Shown one piece after another: positions 36,471 through 47,347 of a DNA stretch of 64,000 bases; position 1 is the first letter of the stretch, and each line of letters starts with the position of its first letter. Position numbers and translations under genes: made by a program. The DNA comes from Conus ventricosus (taxonomy: Eukaryota; Mollusca; Gastropoda; Neogastropoda; Conidae), in NCBI GenBank assembly GCA_018398815.1, contig JAFLJL010014736.1, positions 27,501 to 91,500 on the forward strand. Reading direction: 5' to 3'. The notes under the pieces were generated by a model, which did no database searches, was not told where the DNA came from, and was given only the letters and a program-made list of their open reading frames with translations.

Positions 36471-37160
36471 CTGTTTTGTTTGAGGTGAACAAAAGCTGCA
36501 CTTCAGGTCGAACAGACTTCGGAACAATGTCAAAAGTAAAATCCAGTTGCAAGTAGCCTCGACACCACTCGGATCTTTTCAAGGCAAAAACCACACGATT
36601 GGTGTTGCTGAACACGAGACGAGGACAGATGACACTCCACAACACCCAGAATACTTTATCACTATCACGTGCACAACAGTCTTTAACTTCCACAGTAAAA
36701 CAAGAACTTTTCGTCTGTGGCGTGGCTTGAAAGCGAAAATCATTCCAGGAAAGGTGGAGATGTAAATGTTACAGTGACTGAAATGTCCTCTCTTCAGTCC
36801 CCCAGTAGCACGCTCGTAATCCACCCTCCCGCTGACCGCTTTAAACCGAAGCTCGTGAGATCGATTCAGACAGTGATCCATATCGGTTTGTCCAAGTCTA
36901 ACGTATCCATATTCTGAGATGTTAACCGAAAGAGAGGAGGGTGTGGCGGTGACGGTGTGCTTGGTCAAAAATGTGTCACTACAATGGATAGATGTGGTGT
37001 AGACGTTGCACATGTTGTCTCCAGTGACGTTGTGAGGAACGGGAATAAGGGCATGATGGGTATTCTTTTCCTGTGACTGACGGGTCAGATTCTGTGGTCC
37101 GCTGAGAGTGGACATGTTGTTGACCAGATGGGACGTTTTCCAGCCAACACTGAATTCCAA
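36471..37160 (-). CDS. GRL101-like receptor N-terminal exon
   Basis: This is the only clean copy of the exon that ends at position 30 in the left arm. The minus-strand frame carries predicted N-glycosylation sequons (NLT, NVT, NIS, NRS) and a CUB-like part (DHCLNRSHELRFKAVSGRV, HCNIYISTFPGMIFAF). After a frame break near 36,690 it reads VICPRLVFSNTNRVVFAL and GYLQLDFTFDIVP, the likely end of the same CUB. It ends at a donor CAG|GTGC. No signal peptide is visible, so at least one earlier exon is missing or the frame before 37,160 is broken. It lies head to head with the SGNH gene. Confidence 0.6.
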
Positions 37161-37264
37161 AGCAGTGTGTTCTGCTTGTAAAAATCAGAACCAATGACGT
37201 GGGTGTATCGTGAAAAACATCTCGGTTAAACTTTTTACAAGACGTTTCACGTGCGCGCGTGCAC

Positions 37265-37323
<59 letters not shown>
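37265..37323. repeat. (CA)n microsatellite
   Basis: A pure CA tract between the receptor N-terminal exon and the CTGCAGCAG minisatellite. Confidence 0.95.
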
Positions 37324-37325
<2 letters not shown>

Positions 37326-37329
37326 CACC

Positions 37330-37520
37330 ACCCCCTGCAGCAGCCACCGCCCCCTGCAGCAGCTCACCAGCAGCGTCGCCCTCTGCAGCAACTCACCAGC
37401 AGCCACCGCCCCCTGCAGCAGCTCACCAGCAGCCACCGCCCTCTGCAGCAGCTCACCAGCAGCTGCCGCCCTCTGCAGCAGCTCACCAGCAGCCACCGCC
37501 CCTGCAGCAGCTCCTCTCGA
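37330..37520. repeat. 30-bp minisatellite CTGCAGCAGCTCACCAGCAG
   Basis: About six units of CTGCAGCAGCTCACCAGCAG plus CCACCGCCCY, in frame with the SGNH sequence and giving a ten-residue PLQQLTSSHR repeat there. The 30-bp length keeps frame. Whether it is translated depends on an unseen start codon. Confidence 0.9.
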
Positions 37521-39026
37521 AATGATGCCAGAAAAGCTCCTGATCTGCCTGCCTCATCTCAGGCAGAGCTGAACAACAAAAACAGTGTACGGGACACGCT
37601 GTTGAAACGGTCAGTGTCTGACAGAGCTTCTGTTGCACTGATCGGTGATTCGGTCATCAGAGACATTGACCCACGCAGAATAGTGCCAAGACATGACTTT
37701 GTTTCCAAAATTTGTGTCTCGAGCATGTGTACTGGTGACTTGTTTGACTGGTTACGAGACCATAGTAGATGTCCTAATGTCAATGTGATGATCATGCATG
37801 TGGGTGTGAATGATTGTAGAACGACAGGAGAAGTCTCCAAACACTTGGCTTCTCACACTTTTCCAAATGCTAAAATATTCCTTAGTTCTATAATACCTGC
37901 AAGAGGAAAACACCACCTTAATACCTTTATTTCCCCCGCCAATCTCAATATGCAGAAAGCTTGCGAAATGCTGAATGTAGAATTCATTGATAACTACAAC
38001 ACATTCACAACCACAAACGGAAACCCTAAATTAGCATTTTACAGCAACTTGATTCACCCCAGCAAAACAGGCACTGCCGAACTGGCAATTCGTTTTAAGC
38101 AGTTTATGTTTCCATCTCAATCTCATGATTTTAACTCCAAACGGTATGGACCATTGTCTTCTCAGTTTAGTTCTAACCGTCCAATTCGTAATGTAAATAA
38201 CTGGCATCCTATCCAGAACCAACAGAATAGGTTCCCAGACGACCACAGACAGCAAAACAGTGCCCCACTTCATGAGTATCCACCAATGGAATCCATGAGT
38301 CACTACCCTCCCCTTTTTCACAGACACACCTCAATTCCGACACAAACTTCAGGCGCCTCTGATCGTTCACTTCATGGCCCTCTTCTTCCACCCCCTCCAC
38401 TCTCCACTACCCCCCCCCCCCCCCTTTATCACCGAGACAACACACTGCCGATACAAACTTCGTCGTGGCCCTCCTCCCCCACCCCCCTCCACTCTCCACT
38501 ACCCTCCCCTTTATCACCGAGACAACACACTGCCGATACAAACTTCGTCGTGGCCCTCCTCCCCCACCCCCTCCACTCTCCACTACCCTCCCCTTTATCA
38601 CCGAGACAACACACTGCCGATACAAACTTCGGGTGCCTCTGGTCTTCCATGTCGTGGCCCTCCTCCCCCACCCCCCTCCACTCTCCACTACCCTCCCCTT
38701 TATCACCGAGACAACACACTGCCGATACAAACTTCAGGTGCTCTGATCTTCCATGTCGTGGCCCTCCTCCCCCACCCCCTCCACTCTGTATAACTGCGAT
38801 CAGACAACTCAGTCAAACCAAGTCTTACCGCATTATCCCCCCTTTCGGTAACGAACCGTGTTGCTCCTGTGTACACTAGAAGCTTTTATGACCGCGTGAT
38901 AAATCCTAACAATACCGTGACAATGACACAAACACCACCCCCAGCTATTCCTTACAACCAGGTTTTGTTCAACCTTATGACATCCTACGTCAACACTCAA
39001 ATGCAACACCGTCAATCTGCTCGTTG
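37521..39026 (+). CDS. SGNH-hydrolase-like protein, possibly LINE ORF1 esterase
   Basis: The frame is open from upstream of 37,521 to about 38,850. It has SGNH block I (VALIGDSVIRDI, serine nucleophile), block III (MHVGVNDC, GxND) and a block V equivalent NLIHPSKTGTAELA, where the usual Asp three before the His is Asn. After about 190 residues the domain passes to a low-complexity tail made by an 85-102-bp minisatellite. Near 38,850 a frame break shifts into a last segment (RVINPNNTVTMTQTPPP to a stop at 39,026). Similar esterase domains occur in ORF1 of CR1-type LINEs. No LINE partner in the same family is beside it, so a host gene is also possible. Confidence 0.65.
38290..38800. repeat. Coding minisatellite, units of about 84-102 bp
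   Basis: Four to five units each contain CCCTTTATCACCGAGACAAC, ACACTGCCGATACAAACTTC and a C-rich tail. Two units have an extra GGTGCCTCTGRTCTTCCATG block. The unequal lengths (84, 85, 102 bp) mean the reading frame changes from unit to unit. Confidence 0.9.
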
Positions 39027-39035
39027 AAAACACAA

Positions 39036-39389
<354 letters not shown>

Positions 39390-39395
<6 letters not shown>

Positions 39396-40775
39396 TTGGA
39401 AAAACTGTGGGAAGACCTGAAAGAAAAACACAGCGCCCTCAGCAAAGCGGAATCTGCGAGGAAGAGCAAAAAGAAGACACAAGAGCGCTTCTTCAGAGAC
39501 CCCTTCCAGTTTGCCAGAACACTGTTTGAGCAGCCAAAATCTGTGACCCTAAGTGTGGACAAAGGAGTTCTTGAGCAGCATCTGAGGAAAACATACTCTG
39601 ACTCACAGAGAAAAGCACCACTCGACATTCAAGGTCTTGTGTGGCCAGCCAACCCTGAGGAACACTTCAATGGCAAGCCTCCAACGTTGGCGGAAATCAG
39701 GAAGGTGGTCGACAAAGCCAGAGCCAAATCATCACCAGGGCCAAACGGAATACCTTACCAGCTTTACAAGAAATGTCCTAAGGTGATGGAGTGGCTCCAC
39801 AGGCTGCTGCGATCGGCTTGGAGAAACCAGAAGATCAGCCGCCAGTGGATGACGGCAGATGGTGTGTACATCCCCAAAGAACAAAACTCAAGTGACATCA
39901 GCCAGTTCAGGCCAATATCACTACTGAACGTCGAAGGGAAAATCTTCTCTGTCATGGCAGCAAGGCTGACCAAGTACCTGATGGAAAACAAGTACTTGGA
40001 TGTGTCAGTCCAGAAAGGTGGCATCCCAGGCGTGGCGGGCTGTGTAGAACACGCCACAATGATCTGGGACGCAATCCAAAAAGCAAAAACAGAAAAGAGA
40101 GACCTGGACGTAGTGTGGCTTGACCTGGCAAACGCATATGGATCTGTGCCCCATGAGATGATACAGTTGGCTCTTGAGATGTACCATGTGCCAAAGAACA
40201 TCCGCGACATGCTCAAGAAGTACTTCAATGGCTGCTCAATGCGGTTCTCTACCAAGGAGTACACAACAGATTGGATCAACTTGGAAGTGGGCATTGCAAT
40301 GGGCTGTGCAATTTCCCCAATACTGTTCGTGCTGGCAATGGAACTCATCTTGAAAGCAGCAACAAGCAATGCAAGACAAACAGACCTTGGCGATGGATAC
40401 AAGATGCCTCCTCTCAAGGCCTTCATGGATGACACTGCAGTGATTTCATCCAGCGAAGACGAGACACGTCATGTGCTGGAGAGGCTGGACGACATAGTTG
40501 CCTCATCCAGAATGAAGTTCAAGCCAAAGAAATCACGGAGTCTCTCATCGAGGAAAGGAACAGTGGCCGAATCTGTGGTCTTCAGTGTTGCCAACCAGGC
40601 CATTCCAACAGTCACAGAAGAACCAGTCAAGAGCCTTGGAAGATGGTATGATGGTACGCTGAAAGAACACAAAGAGCAAAAGAAACCAAACAGATGTCGG
40701 AAGAAGGCTTGGAGACCATTGACCAGTGTGGGCTCCCTGCCAAATACAAGGTCTGGTGTCTGCAGTTCATGCTGA
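39390..40775 (+). CDS. Reverse transcriptase domain of R2-like LINE
   Basis: The frame shows the RT blocks in order: KARAKSSPGPNGIPYQLYKK, QFRPISLLNVEGKIF, motif A (DLANAYGSVPH), motif B (GIAMGCAISPILFVLAMEL) and motif C (AFMDDTAVIS, nt about 40,420-40,450). The catalytic pair is FMDD instead of the common F/YADD, as in some R2-related lineages. All catalytic aspartates are present. A frame break near 40,690 (after KEHKEQKK) separates the thumb (40,694-41,473: KLLWPLMIYDICTSIVEAM). The RT would copy element RNA at a nicked target. Confidence 0.85.
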
Positions 40776-42100
40776 TACCAAAGCTCCTATGGCCTCTGAT
40801 GATATACGACATCTGCACCAGCATAGTGGAGGCAATGGAAGCCAAAATCTACAAGTTCACAAGGAAATGGCTTGGTGTCCCACCCTGTCTGACTGACATA
40901 GCGCTGTACTGTTGCCAAGCAAGGCTGAACCTACCACTGAAATCCATCCTGGAGGAATACAAAGCAGGGAAGATCAGACTTCAAAGCATGCTGGAGGACT
41001 CAGGAGACAAGGTGGTAGAAGCAATCAAGCCCCAGCTGAAGACAGGCAGAAAATGGAAAGTTCAAGAGGCGATGGATTCTGCAAAAGAAAGTCTCAAGAT
41101 CAGAGAAATAACAGGACACACACAGACCAACAGACAAGGACTGGGGGTGACCAAAACTGAATGGTGGTCAAAGGCCAAAGGAAAAGCCAAAAGAGACATG
41201 ATGATTCAGGAGATGAGAAAAGAAGAAGACCAAAAAGGACTCCAGAAAGCAGTCCAGCAGAGCCAGCAAGGGCAATGGACAACGTGGGAGAATGCACTCC
41301 AAAGAAGTTTCACTTGGAATGACATTTGGCACGTGGCCCCTCTCAGGATCAGCTTCATTCTCAGATCTGCATATGACCTTCTGCCCTCAAATGCAAACCT
41401 GGTGAAGTGGGGGAAAACAGACGATCCTGCATGCCCCCTTGCCATGAAAAACAAACAGTGGAGCATGTTCTAAGCTCATGTAAAGTAGCTCTGGCTCAAG
41501 GAAGGTACACATGGAGGCACAACTAAGTGCTCAAAGAGATTGTACAAGTATTCTGGGCTAGTACCAACACCACAAAATCAGGACTCCAAAAGCACCCGCA
41601 ACATTCTTCACGGCAGGAGGCAGCAAATCATGGTCAAGAACAACAGTGCCACTAGAAACATGCAGGCAGAATCTGCTGGATGGGGCAGATGACTGAGAGT
41701 GCACTGCAGACCTCCCAGAATGGAAGAGTCACCCAGAGGTCATTAGCAAGAGTGGCATGAGACCAGACATAGTAGTCCACTCTAAGTCAACCAAGCAGCT
41801 GATCATGATCGAGCTCACGGTCCCATATGAGAACAGAATGGAGGCAGCTCAAATCTACAAGACTGAAAAGTATGCTGATCTGGCAAACAGCCTGTGGAGC
41901 GAAGGCTATCAGGTCAAAGTCCTCACTGCAGAATTGGAGCTAGGGGGTTTGTAGGAACGTCTGCATACAGCCTCATGAAACAGCTCTCAGTTGCAGGGAA
42001 GGAAAAAACCAGAGCCCTGAAAGCAATGGCAGAAGCGGCAGAGAGGTGTTCAAGCTGGATCTGGTCAAGGAGGAACAAACGTGAACTTCATAAGGCTTAA
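40694..42100 (+). pseudogene. LINE thumb, CCHC knuckle and restriction-like endonuclease (frame-broken)
   Basis: The first frame (to 41,473) continues the RT thumb and ends at DDPACPL. A shift near 41,439 is needed to give the knuckle histidine and cysteine. From 41,757 another frame reads RPDIVVHSKSTKQLIMIELT, the PD...E core of the restriction-like endonuclease of R2-group LINEs, followed by EKYADL. A further shift near 41,940 leads to the basic tail (KEKTRALKAMAEAAERCSSW). Stops lie between 41,473 and 41,757. Four breaks in 1.4 kb suggest either a dead copy or poor consensus. Confidence 0.75.
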
Positions 42101-42110
42101 TTTCCCTACA

Positions 42111-42330
42111 AATATCAGGTGTCCCTGTGGCTCAGTGGTTAGAGCGCAAGTCATTAAGTGGAAAATGAGCATGTCCAGAGGGTCATGGGTTCGAATCCCA
42201 GCCATGGCTCGTCCCAAGATGGGAAAAAAAAGGGGCAGCAGAGGGACATCCGGAGTCATGAACCGGTGTGGCCCAACCCCCTAGAGTGTCAGGAGATAAG
42301 GGCCGAAACACTTGCTCGAAGGGGGCTTCT
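42111..42330 (+). ncRNA. tRNA-derived SINE head
   Basis: TGGCTCAGTGGTTAGAGCGC is a near-perfect A box and GGTTCGAATCCC a perfect B box, about 60 bases apart, starting at 42,119 right after the LINE end. The sequence then runs on as a SINE body rather than ending in a tRNA acceptor stem. Placement next to the LINE 3' end may mean the pair shares a 3' end or is a chance neighbour. From about 42,330 to 42,837 nothing is recognised. Confidence 0.7.
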
Positions 42331-42837
42331 CTTCTGAGGACTCTCTGCTCCCACGCTCTCCACGAGTTTCTTTCTACCACATGCGTATGCATGCATGTAT
42401 ATGTATATATGCATGTGAGAAAATGAAAAGACAGTATGGAGTTGGCGCTTGTGAAAGTGTTGCATCTCGCTGGACTGTGGTGGAAGTTACTAACTGAAAG
42501 AATATCATTTGTATTTGTTGTAGACAGTTGCTTCAGGCCACTGCTGCAGCGAATGGTGTCACATGGGTATTTGTTGTTTGTGCTAAGAATACACAAACAT
42601 TATTTTTTCTTGCTTTCTAAGAACGAACACGTTTCAGTGTTCAAACGTTTATAGATAGAAATATTGCCTATTTGCACTTTGATTGTGATTTTCGCTTATT
42701 TTCGCTTTTCGATTGTGATTAATATACATTATATTAGACTTTTCTTTGTATATTGTTTAATTTTGCTTAGACTGACTATAAGACTTGCTCAAGGCCTCGG
42801 TATCTTTGCTCAGGCTCGAGCGAGTGTCTGTATGTGA

Positions 42838-42872
42838 TATATATATAATATATATTATATATATATAATATA

Positions 42873-42903
<31 letters not shown>

Positions 42904-42905
42904 AT
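42838..42905. repeat. (TA)n microsatellite, left of the PLE
   Basis: Alternating TA with short breaks. A comparable tract flanks the other side of the PLE at 44,312-44,388. Confidence 0.95.
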
Positions 42906-42998
42906 AAAATCAGAGTTAAAACGCCACTCAGAACGTTAAAAGTGCTCGACCATGTAGGGAGCGACATACCAGTTTAAAATAGGATTTTAAAATGGAAG

Positions 42999-43056
42999 AA
43001 TTAAAAAACCTACAAACTTGTTTCAAGCTAAAACGCTCTCATCAGGATATACAATT
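42999..43056 (-). ncRNA. Hammerhead ribozyme (left arm)
   Basis: The inverted twin of the motif at 44,221-44,278, with identical core: CTGATGA, a four-pair stem II, GAAA, and a four-pair stem III closing to TA at the cleavage position. It is transcribed only if the minus strand of the element is. Confidence 0.8.
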
Positions 43057-43110
43057 TGGGCACGCCACCGGTGTTATATATAGTGGTGTGTGGGCGTGTG
43101 AGCTCTGTGC

Positions 43111-43910
43111 GTGCGGCACGTGGCCTGCCGGAAGAAAATCACAGTAGAAGCCAACAAAAAAACAGTAAATTATTTAGACATAACATTAGACCTTAAGGAT
43201 CATACATACAAACCATATAAAAAACCTATTGACACACCTGTCTATGTAGACATCAATAGTAACCATCCACCCTCCATCCTAAAAACCATACCTAATGGTA
43301 TAAACAAAAGATTATCTAAACTGTCATGCAATGAGAAAGAATTTAACAGTGCAGCAGCTGAATACCAAGAGGCGCTGAATAAAAGTGGCTACAACTACAA
43401 ATTACAATATAACCCAGATAACAACATGAACAGCAACAGGAAAAACAGGAAAAGAAAAATTATATGGTATAACCCTCCATATGATGGAAGAACAAAAACT
43501 AACGTAGGGAAAGAATTCCTCAGAATCCTTAAAACATCATTCCCAAAAGAACATGTATTATCTAAATATTCAACAAAAATACCGTCAAGCTATCATACTC
43601 GTGTATGCCCAACCTTAAAAATATAATTGATTCTTCCAATAAAACCAAAAACAACACAACCAAAGAGGGTGATGAAAGGATATCTTGTAATTGCACAAAA
43701 AAAGACCAGTGCCCTCTGAACAACAAATGTCTCTACAACAACATTGTGTACCAAGCTACGGTAACAACAGACAGTGATAAAGAAACATACATAGGGATCA
43801 CGGCAAACTATTTTAAAACCAGATATGCAAACCATAAACAGTCTTTCAAAAATGAAAAATATAAAAACCAAACAGAATTAAGTAAATATATTTGGAAGCT
43901 TAAAAAATAA
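43111..43910 (+). pseudogene. PLE protein C-terminus: RT end, linker, GIY-YIG endonuclease
   Basis: The first frame (to 43,626) has VNYLDITLDLKDHTYKPYKK, DINSNHPPSILKTIP and IIWYNPPYDGRTKTNVGK, the conserved end of the PLE RT. A frame break near 43,600-43,620 leads to a second frame (43,605-43,910) with a cysteine pair (CNCTKKDQC) and the GIY-YIG domain (NIVYQATV, TYIGITANYFKTRYANHK). A third piece to about 44,010 includes ISWKIIKRA. The endonuclease core residues Y, G, R and H are all present. The upstream RT fingers and palm are missing, so it cannot act on its own. Confidence 0.85.
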
Positions 43911-44220
43911 GAAAATAGATTACAACATATCATGGAAAATTATAAAAAGAGCAACACCATACAACAACATTTCTAAAAAATGCAACTTATGTACTACAGA
44001 AAAGTGGCTGATATATGTAAACCCCACCTAGCATCCCTGAACTCTAAAGTAGAAATGATAAACAATTGCAGGCATAAATGGAAATCTTTGTCAGTGCACC
44101 ATTCCGTGGCACGTCCCCCTTGAACGCGCCCCAAAAAAGAAAAAACCGGCAGGCCACGTGCCGCACGCACAGAGCTCACACGCCCACACACCACAATATA
44201 TAACACCGGTGGCGTGCCCA

Positions 44221-44278
44221 AATTGTATATCCTGATGAGAGCGTTTTAGCTTGAAACAAGTTTGTAGGTTTTTTAATT
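44221..44278 (+). ncRNA. Hammerhead ribozyme (right arm)
   Basis: Core CTGATGA at 44,232-44,238; stem II GAGC/GCTT with a six-base loop; GAAA at 44,253-44,256; stem III ACAA/TTGT with a two-base GT loop. The cleavage base is A at 44,266. Stem I forms from AATT...ATC with GGT...AATT and has an internal loop. This is a type I hammerhead with the tiny stem III typical of retroelement hammerheads, which often act as dimers. All invariant core bases are present. Confidence 0.82.
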
Positions 44279-44308
44279 CTTCCATTTAAAATCCTATTTT
44301 AAAACTGG

Positions 44309-44311
<3 letters not shown>

Positions 44312-44355
<44 letters not shown>

Positions 44356-44356
44356 T

Positions 44357-44388
<32 letters not shown>
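44312..44388. repeat. (TA)n microsatellite, right of the PLE
   Basis: Alternating TA tract from the end of the right arm to TTGTGACGGG. Confidence 0.95.
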
Positions 44389-44389
<1 letters not shown>

Positions 44390-44390
44390 T

Positions 44391-46398
44391 GTGACGGGTC
44401 TCCGACGCTCCCCCTCGTTATTAAAATATGATTTTCATATTCAGGGATGCAGGGGTTATAGACAGAAGTATTTATGCTTTCACAACCAAAATGCGCTCTC
44501 GCATAGGCCACACGCACTCTGTCACTCACATCGGGCCCGCACAAAGGTGACGGGAAACCAATAACATTTCATAGAAAATAATCAACTTTATTTAACTTGA
44601 CTCCGAGCCCCCACCCGTCACTACACAACACAACTATCTGTATCATACAACAATGTAAACAGCATAGGCCTACAGACAATTTCATAAATCGCATCCCCTG
44701 TTCTTCAGTTATTCTTACTTAGCCAGGAAAGACAATATTCCACTAATCCGTTGCACACGTATAACCTTAAGAGCAAATAAAGCGTTCATAACTTGCCAGC
44801 ATTCCTTGGTTGACCGTCAGTTTCTCTCATGCCACTGTGCGACCACGATCTGAAGCTGCCACACTGTTGTGTCCTCCCGATTGGCCAAACCCCAGTTGGG
44901 GACACTGGCAACGTAGCTTGAGTCACACCCTCACACCGAGTCTCCCGGACTCCACCACACTTCGCCCTCTCCACGGAAAGGGCTCCTGTCGGCCTCTCCC
45001 ACAGGTTCTTCTCTGGCTGCAAACACCCCACCGTTGTCTGGCAGCTCCCTGTCTAGGCTCCAACAGGCGACACGTCTTGCTGTCGACCGTCCCCACACGG
45101 GAGACAATTCTTCTCGTCGTCGGCTCCGAGGCTACAGCAACCTACACTGTCTTACGTCCCCACCCAGGAGACAACAAGGCGACAGCTAACCTCTGCTTCA
45201 TGCTGTATTTTCTTGAGCCCTCAGCAAGACGGGCGAGTTCACTTTCCCTTAAGTAAGTCACACACTCCCTGGTTTTTCCAAGCAGCTTATATTCATTCTC
45301 AAACAAGAGAGAAACCCGAGTTTCACTGGCTCGACCAATGGAATCACTGGCACACACACATCACCCGATTTGTACCAATAATATCCCCAAGTTATTTTTA
45401 TTCACCAATGGAATCACTAGTCACCTACACATACACACACACAACAGCTGCTAGCGCTAACCAAGACTTGGGTACCAGTAGTTAATGCATAACCTCCTAT
45501 TCAAACTCATGTTCGATTCCCCGAAGCTACCCATTGTACTAACAGCCTGGACTTCTCTACCAGCCATGACTGATGCTTCAAGTATTTACTACCTCTATAG
45601 ATAACAAGGTGCAAATCACTCAATAGGCCGAAGCCTTCCATTCATTCCTCAGAACAGGGACGACTGAATGGTCGCTGTACTCTGCCTGCAGGCTGACGGT
45701 CACCTACCCGTGACGGTCACCTGACACGATCGCCTTCCATTCAGGCCCACTGGAGAACCCAGTGAATAGCCAGCCAGTGGTCGGACTGGACACTCCTCTA
45801 CCCAGGACCAGCAGGTCGGCAACTCCTTGTCATTATCCCTCGGACATGCGAAACACTTCCCAGTAACTCTCCCCCCTTCAGTATGCGACTCGGGGTATTC
45901 CCCCATGGTGATGCCTGAATTCGCACACTTGAAGAACCCAAGGACTTGCTCTCAACAACAGCAAAACTACCCTCAATTTGCCTAAATGCTCGAGAACATT
46001 CGGCCGACTCATGACACCCCCGTACCTAAGAATGTTGTTCCAATCAACATTTCCTCCAGGACGAATGTTCTCCAATTGGATAAAACAAACTCAATTGCAT
46101 GGGTCGATTTAACAGTACTACCCCTATGCTTCAAGACATCACTTCCATCAACATCTCTAGCATGGATAATGTACCTAATTAAAGGCAATAAATCAATTAG
46201 ATAATCCATAGATCACTCTTTGGTCAGTCATAAACAACTGTACACAACATTTAACTCTAAACTGGCCCACATATAATCCAACTCTCTCTATAGCGTTAGC
46301 TATCAGCATGTCCATACCTATTAATTAATCATTCCATTCACTTCTAATATAGCACAACCATAATTGGCACAAGATCCAAATCCAGGAGTATGGCCTAT
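44391..46398. other. Intergenic, no gene recognised
   Basis: AT-balanced sequence with short frames only. A TGTGACGGGT block (44,389-44,398) is mirrored by CACCCGTCACTA near 44,615-44,626, with an AATAAA on the minus strand between, weakly suggestive of a small LTR-like unit. CACCAATGGAATCACT occurs twice (about 45,330 and 45,400). Nothing here supports a protein. Confidence 0.5.
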
Positions 46399-46486
46399 AG
46401 AGAACGGGGAAATGTTCATTCTGACTCATCCGCTCAAAACCAGTTTTGAGCGGATGACGCCAGAATGAATATTTCCCCGTTCTCTG
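46399..46486. repeat. Near-perfect 88-bp palindrome
   Basis: AGAGAACGGGGAAAT and CATCCGCTCAAAAC on the left arm mirror GTTTTGAGCGGATG and ATTTCCCCGTTCTCT on the right, with one mismatch and a 2-3-base asymmetry in the middle of each arm. It lies about 120 bp beyond the ATPase stop, near where the Maverick should end. It could be an element terminus, a transcription terminator hairpin or a small fold-back MITE. No second copy is visible in the window. Confidence 0.8.
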
Positions 46487-46608
46487 ACAAGTAAGACTTC
46501 AACAATGAATTAAAAATGATAATCCATCACACATTCTCTTTCAATAACCAAAAAAAATAACGATTATCTACAAACAAACATACTGTGTAGGGATATCCGT
46601 TTTCAATA

Positions 46609-47179
46609 CTAATTTACAAAACTTTTCAGACTGTAGTTTTGCTTCAATCCTTTGTTTTTCTTGGTTGTTTTTAATAACATTATTTTCGCGCATACATTCA
46701 TCAAATGCGTCTTTGTCTTCATGTGAAATAAAACTACAGTTTTTAACTGTTCTCTAAAGTCTTTTAAAACCGCGTTATATTTTTGACATAAAATCCACAC
46801 ACTTATTCCAGCATGTCTTCCACTGAAGGCTAGTTTTGACAAAGTGTTTCTCTTTTTAACTATGTCTTTTTCTGCTGAACAGTCATCTATAATAAATAGC
46901 GTCTGCGTTCCTTTAAACGCTCTATAAAAGTATTCTAAAGACTCACTCAGTTTTATTGCTAGGATCAACTAAATATATGTCATCATCTGTCCATATAAAC
47001 CTTCTATCATGATATGCTTTGTTAAATTCAAGTGTTGGACAGAAAATTACAATATAATCAAAATTATAGCGATAAACTGTTTGTAATAGGTCGAGGACAA
47101 ATATTGTTTTTCCACAACCAGTTTGTCCACAAATTAATGAACAATGAGGGGTTTTTGTCATAAAGTTTAACTGCTCCAT
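46609..47179 (-). pseudogene. Maverick packaging ATPase (FtsK/A32-like), frame-broken
   Basis: It begins at an ATG (47,179). Residues 18-25 are the Walker A loop GQTGCGKT. A frame break near 46,945-46,968 leads to the second part with Walker B (LFIIDDCSAE) and a later VWILCQKYNAV block typical of the FtsK/HerA family. The ATPase pumps genomic DNA into capsids in viruses of this lineage. Both nucleotide-binding motifs are intact, so the single break may be a consensus error. It is the leftmost gene recognised, and the stop at 46,609 is followed by the palindrome at 46,399-46,486. Confidence 0.88.
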
Positions 47180-47347
47180 AGTTTTATAACAGAATTTAAT
47201 CTAATCCAGTTATTATATTTATCATACTCTCTGTTAGAACTTGTTCAGTGTAATAAAACCCTATGAGGCCTAAATGTGTAAGATTAATCCAATTCAATTC
47301 TGTAAGATTGTTTCTATTTAAGTCAACATTGATTTTGTTGCTTGTTG

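Larger units (their letters stand above)
42966..44311 (+). mobile_element. Penelope-like element remnant with 166-bp inverted arms and hammerhead ribozymes
   Basis: Arms at 42,966-43,131 and 44,146-44,311 are near-identical inverted copies. Between them is the C-terminal half of a PLE protein (RT end and GIY-YIG endonuclease). Each arm contains one hammerhead motif pointing out of the element. PLE terminal repeats (pLTRs) are known to occur in tandem or inverted order and to carry hammerheads. The RT catalytic part is absent, so this copy is 5'-truncated, yet both arms are intact. TA tracts lie on both sides. Confidence 0.85.

Noticed and set aside
42119..42210. Functional tRNA gene
   Set aside because: A and B boxes are good, but no closed acceptor stem or anticodon arm of proper length follows and the sequence continues as a SINE. 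The minus-strand head at 1,156-1,229 was rejected likewise.
44389..44630. Small solo LTR
   Set aside because: TGTGACGGGT and ACCCGTCACT could be LTR ends and an AATAAA lies between, but no target duplication, internal region or second copy is visible.
44810..45256. 148-aa open frame
   Set aside because: No start context, motif or similarity that I recognise. Composition is that of ordinary intergenic DNA.
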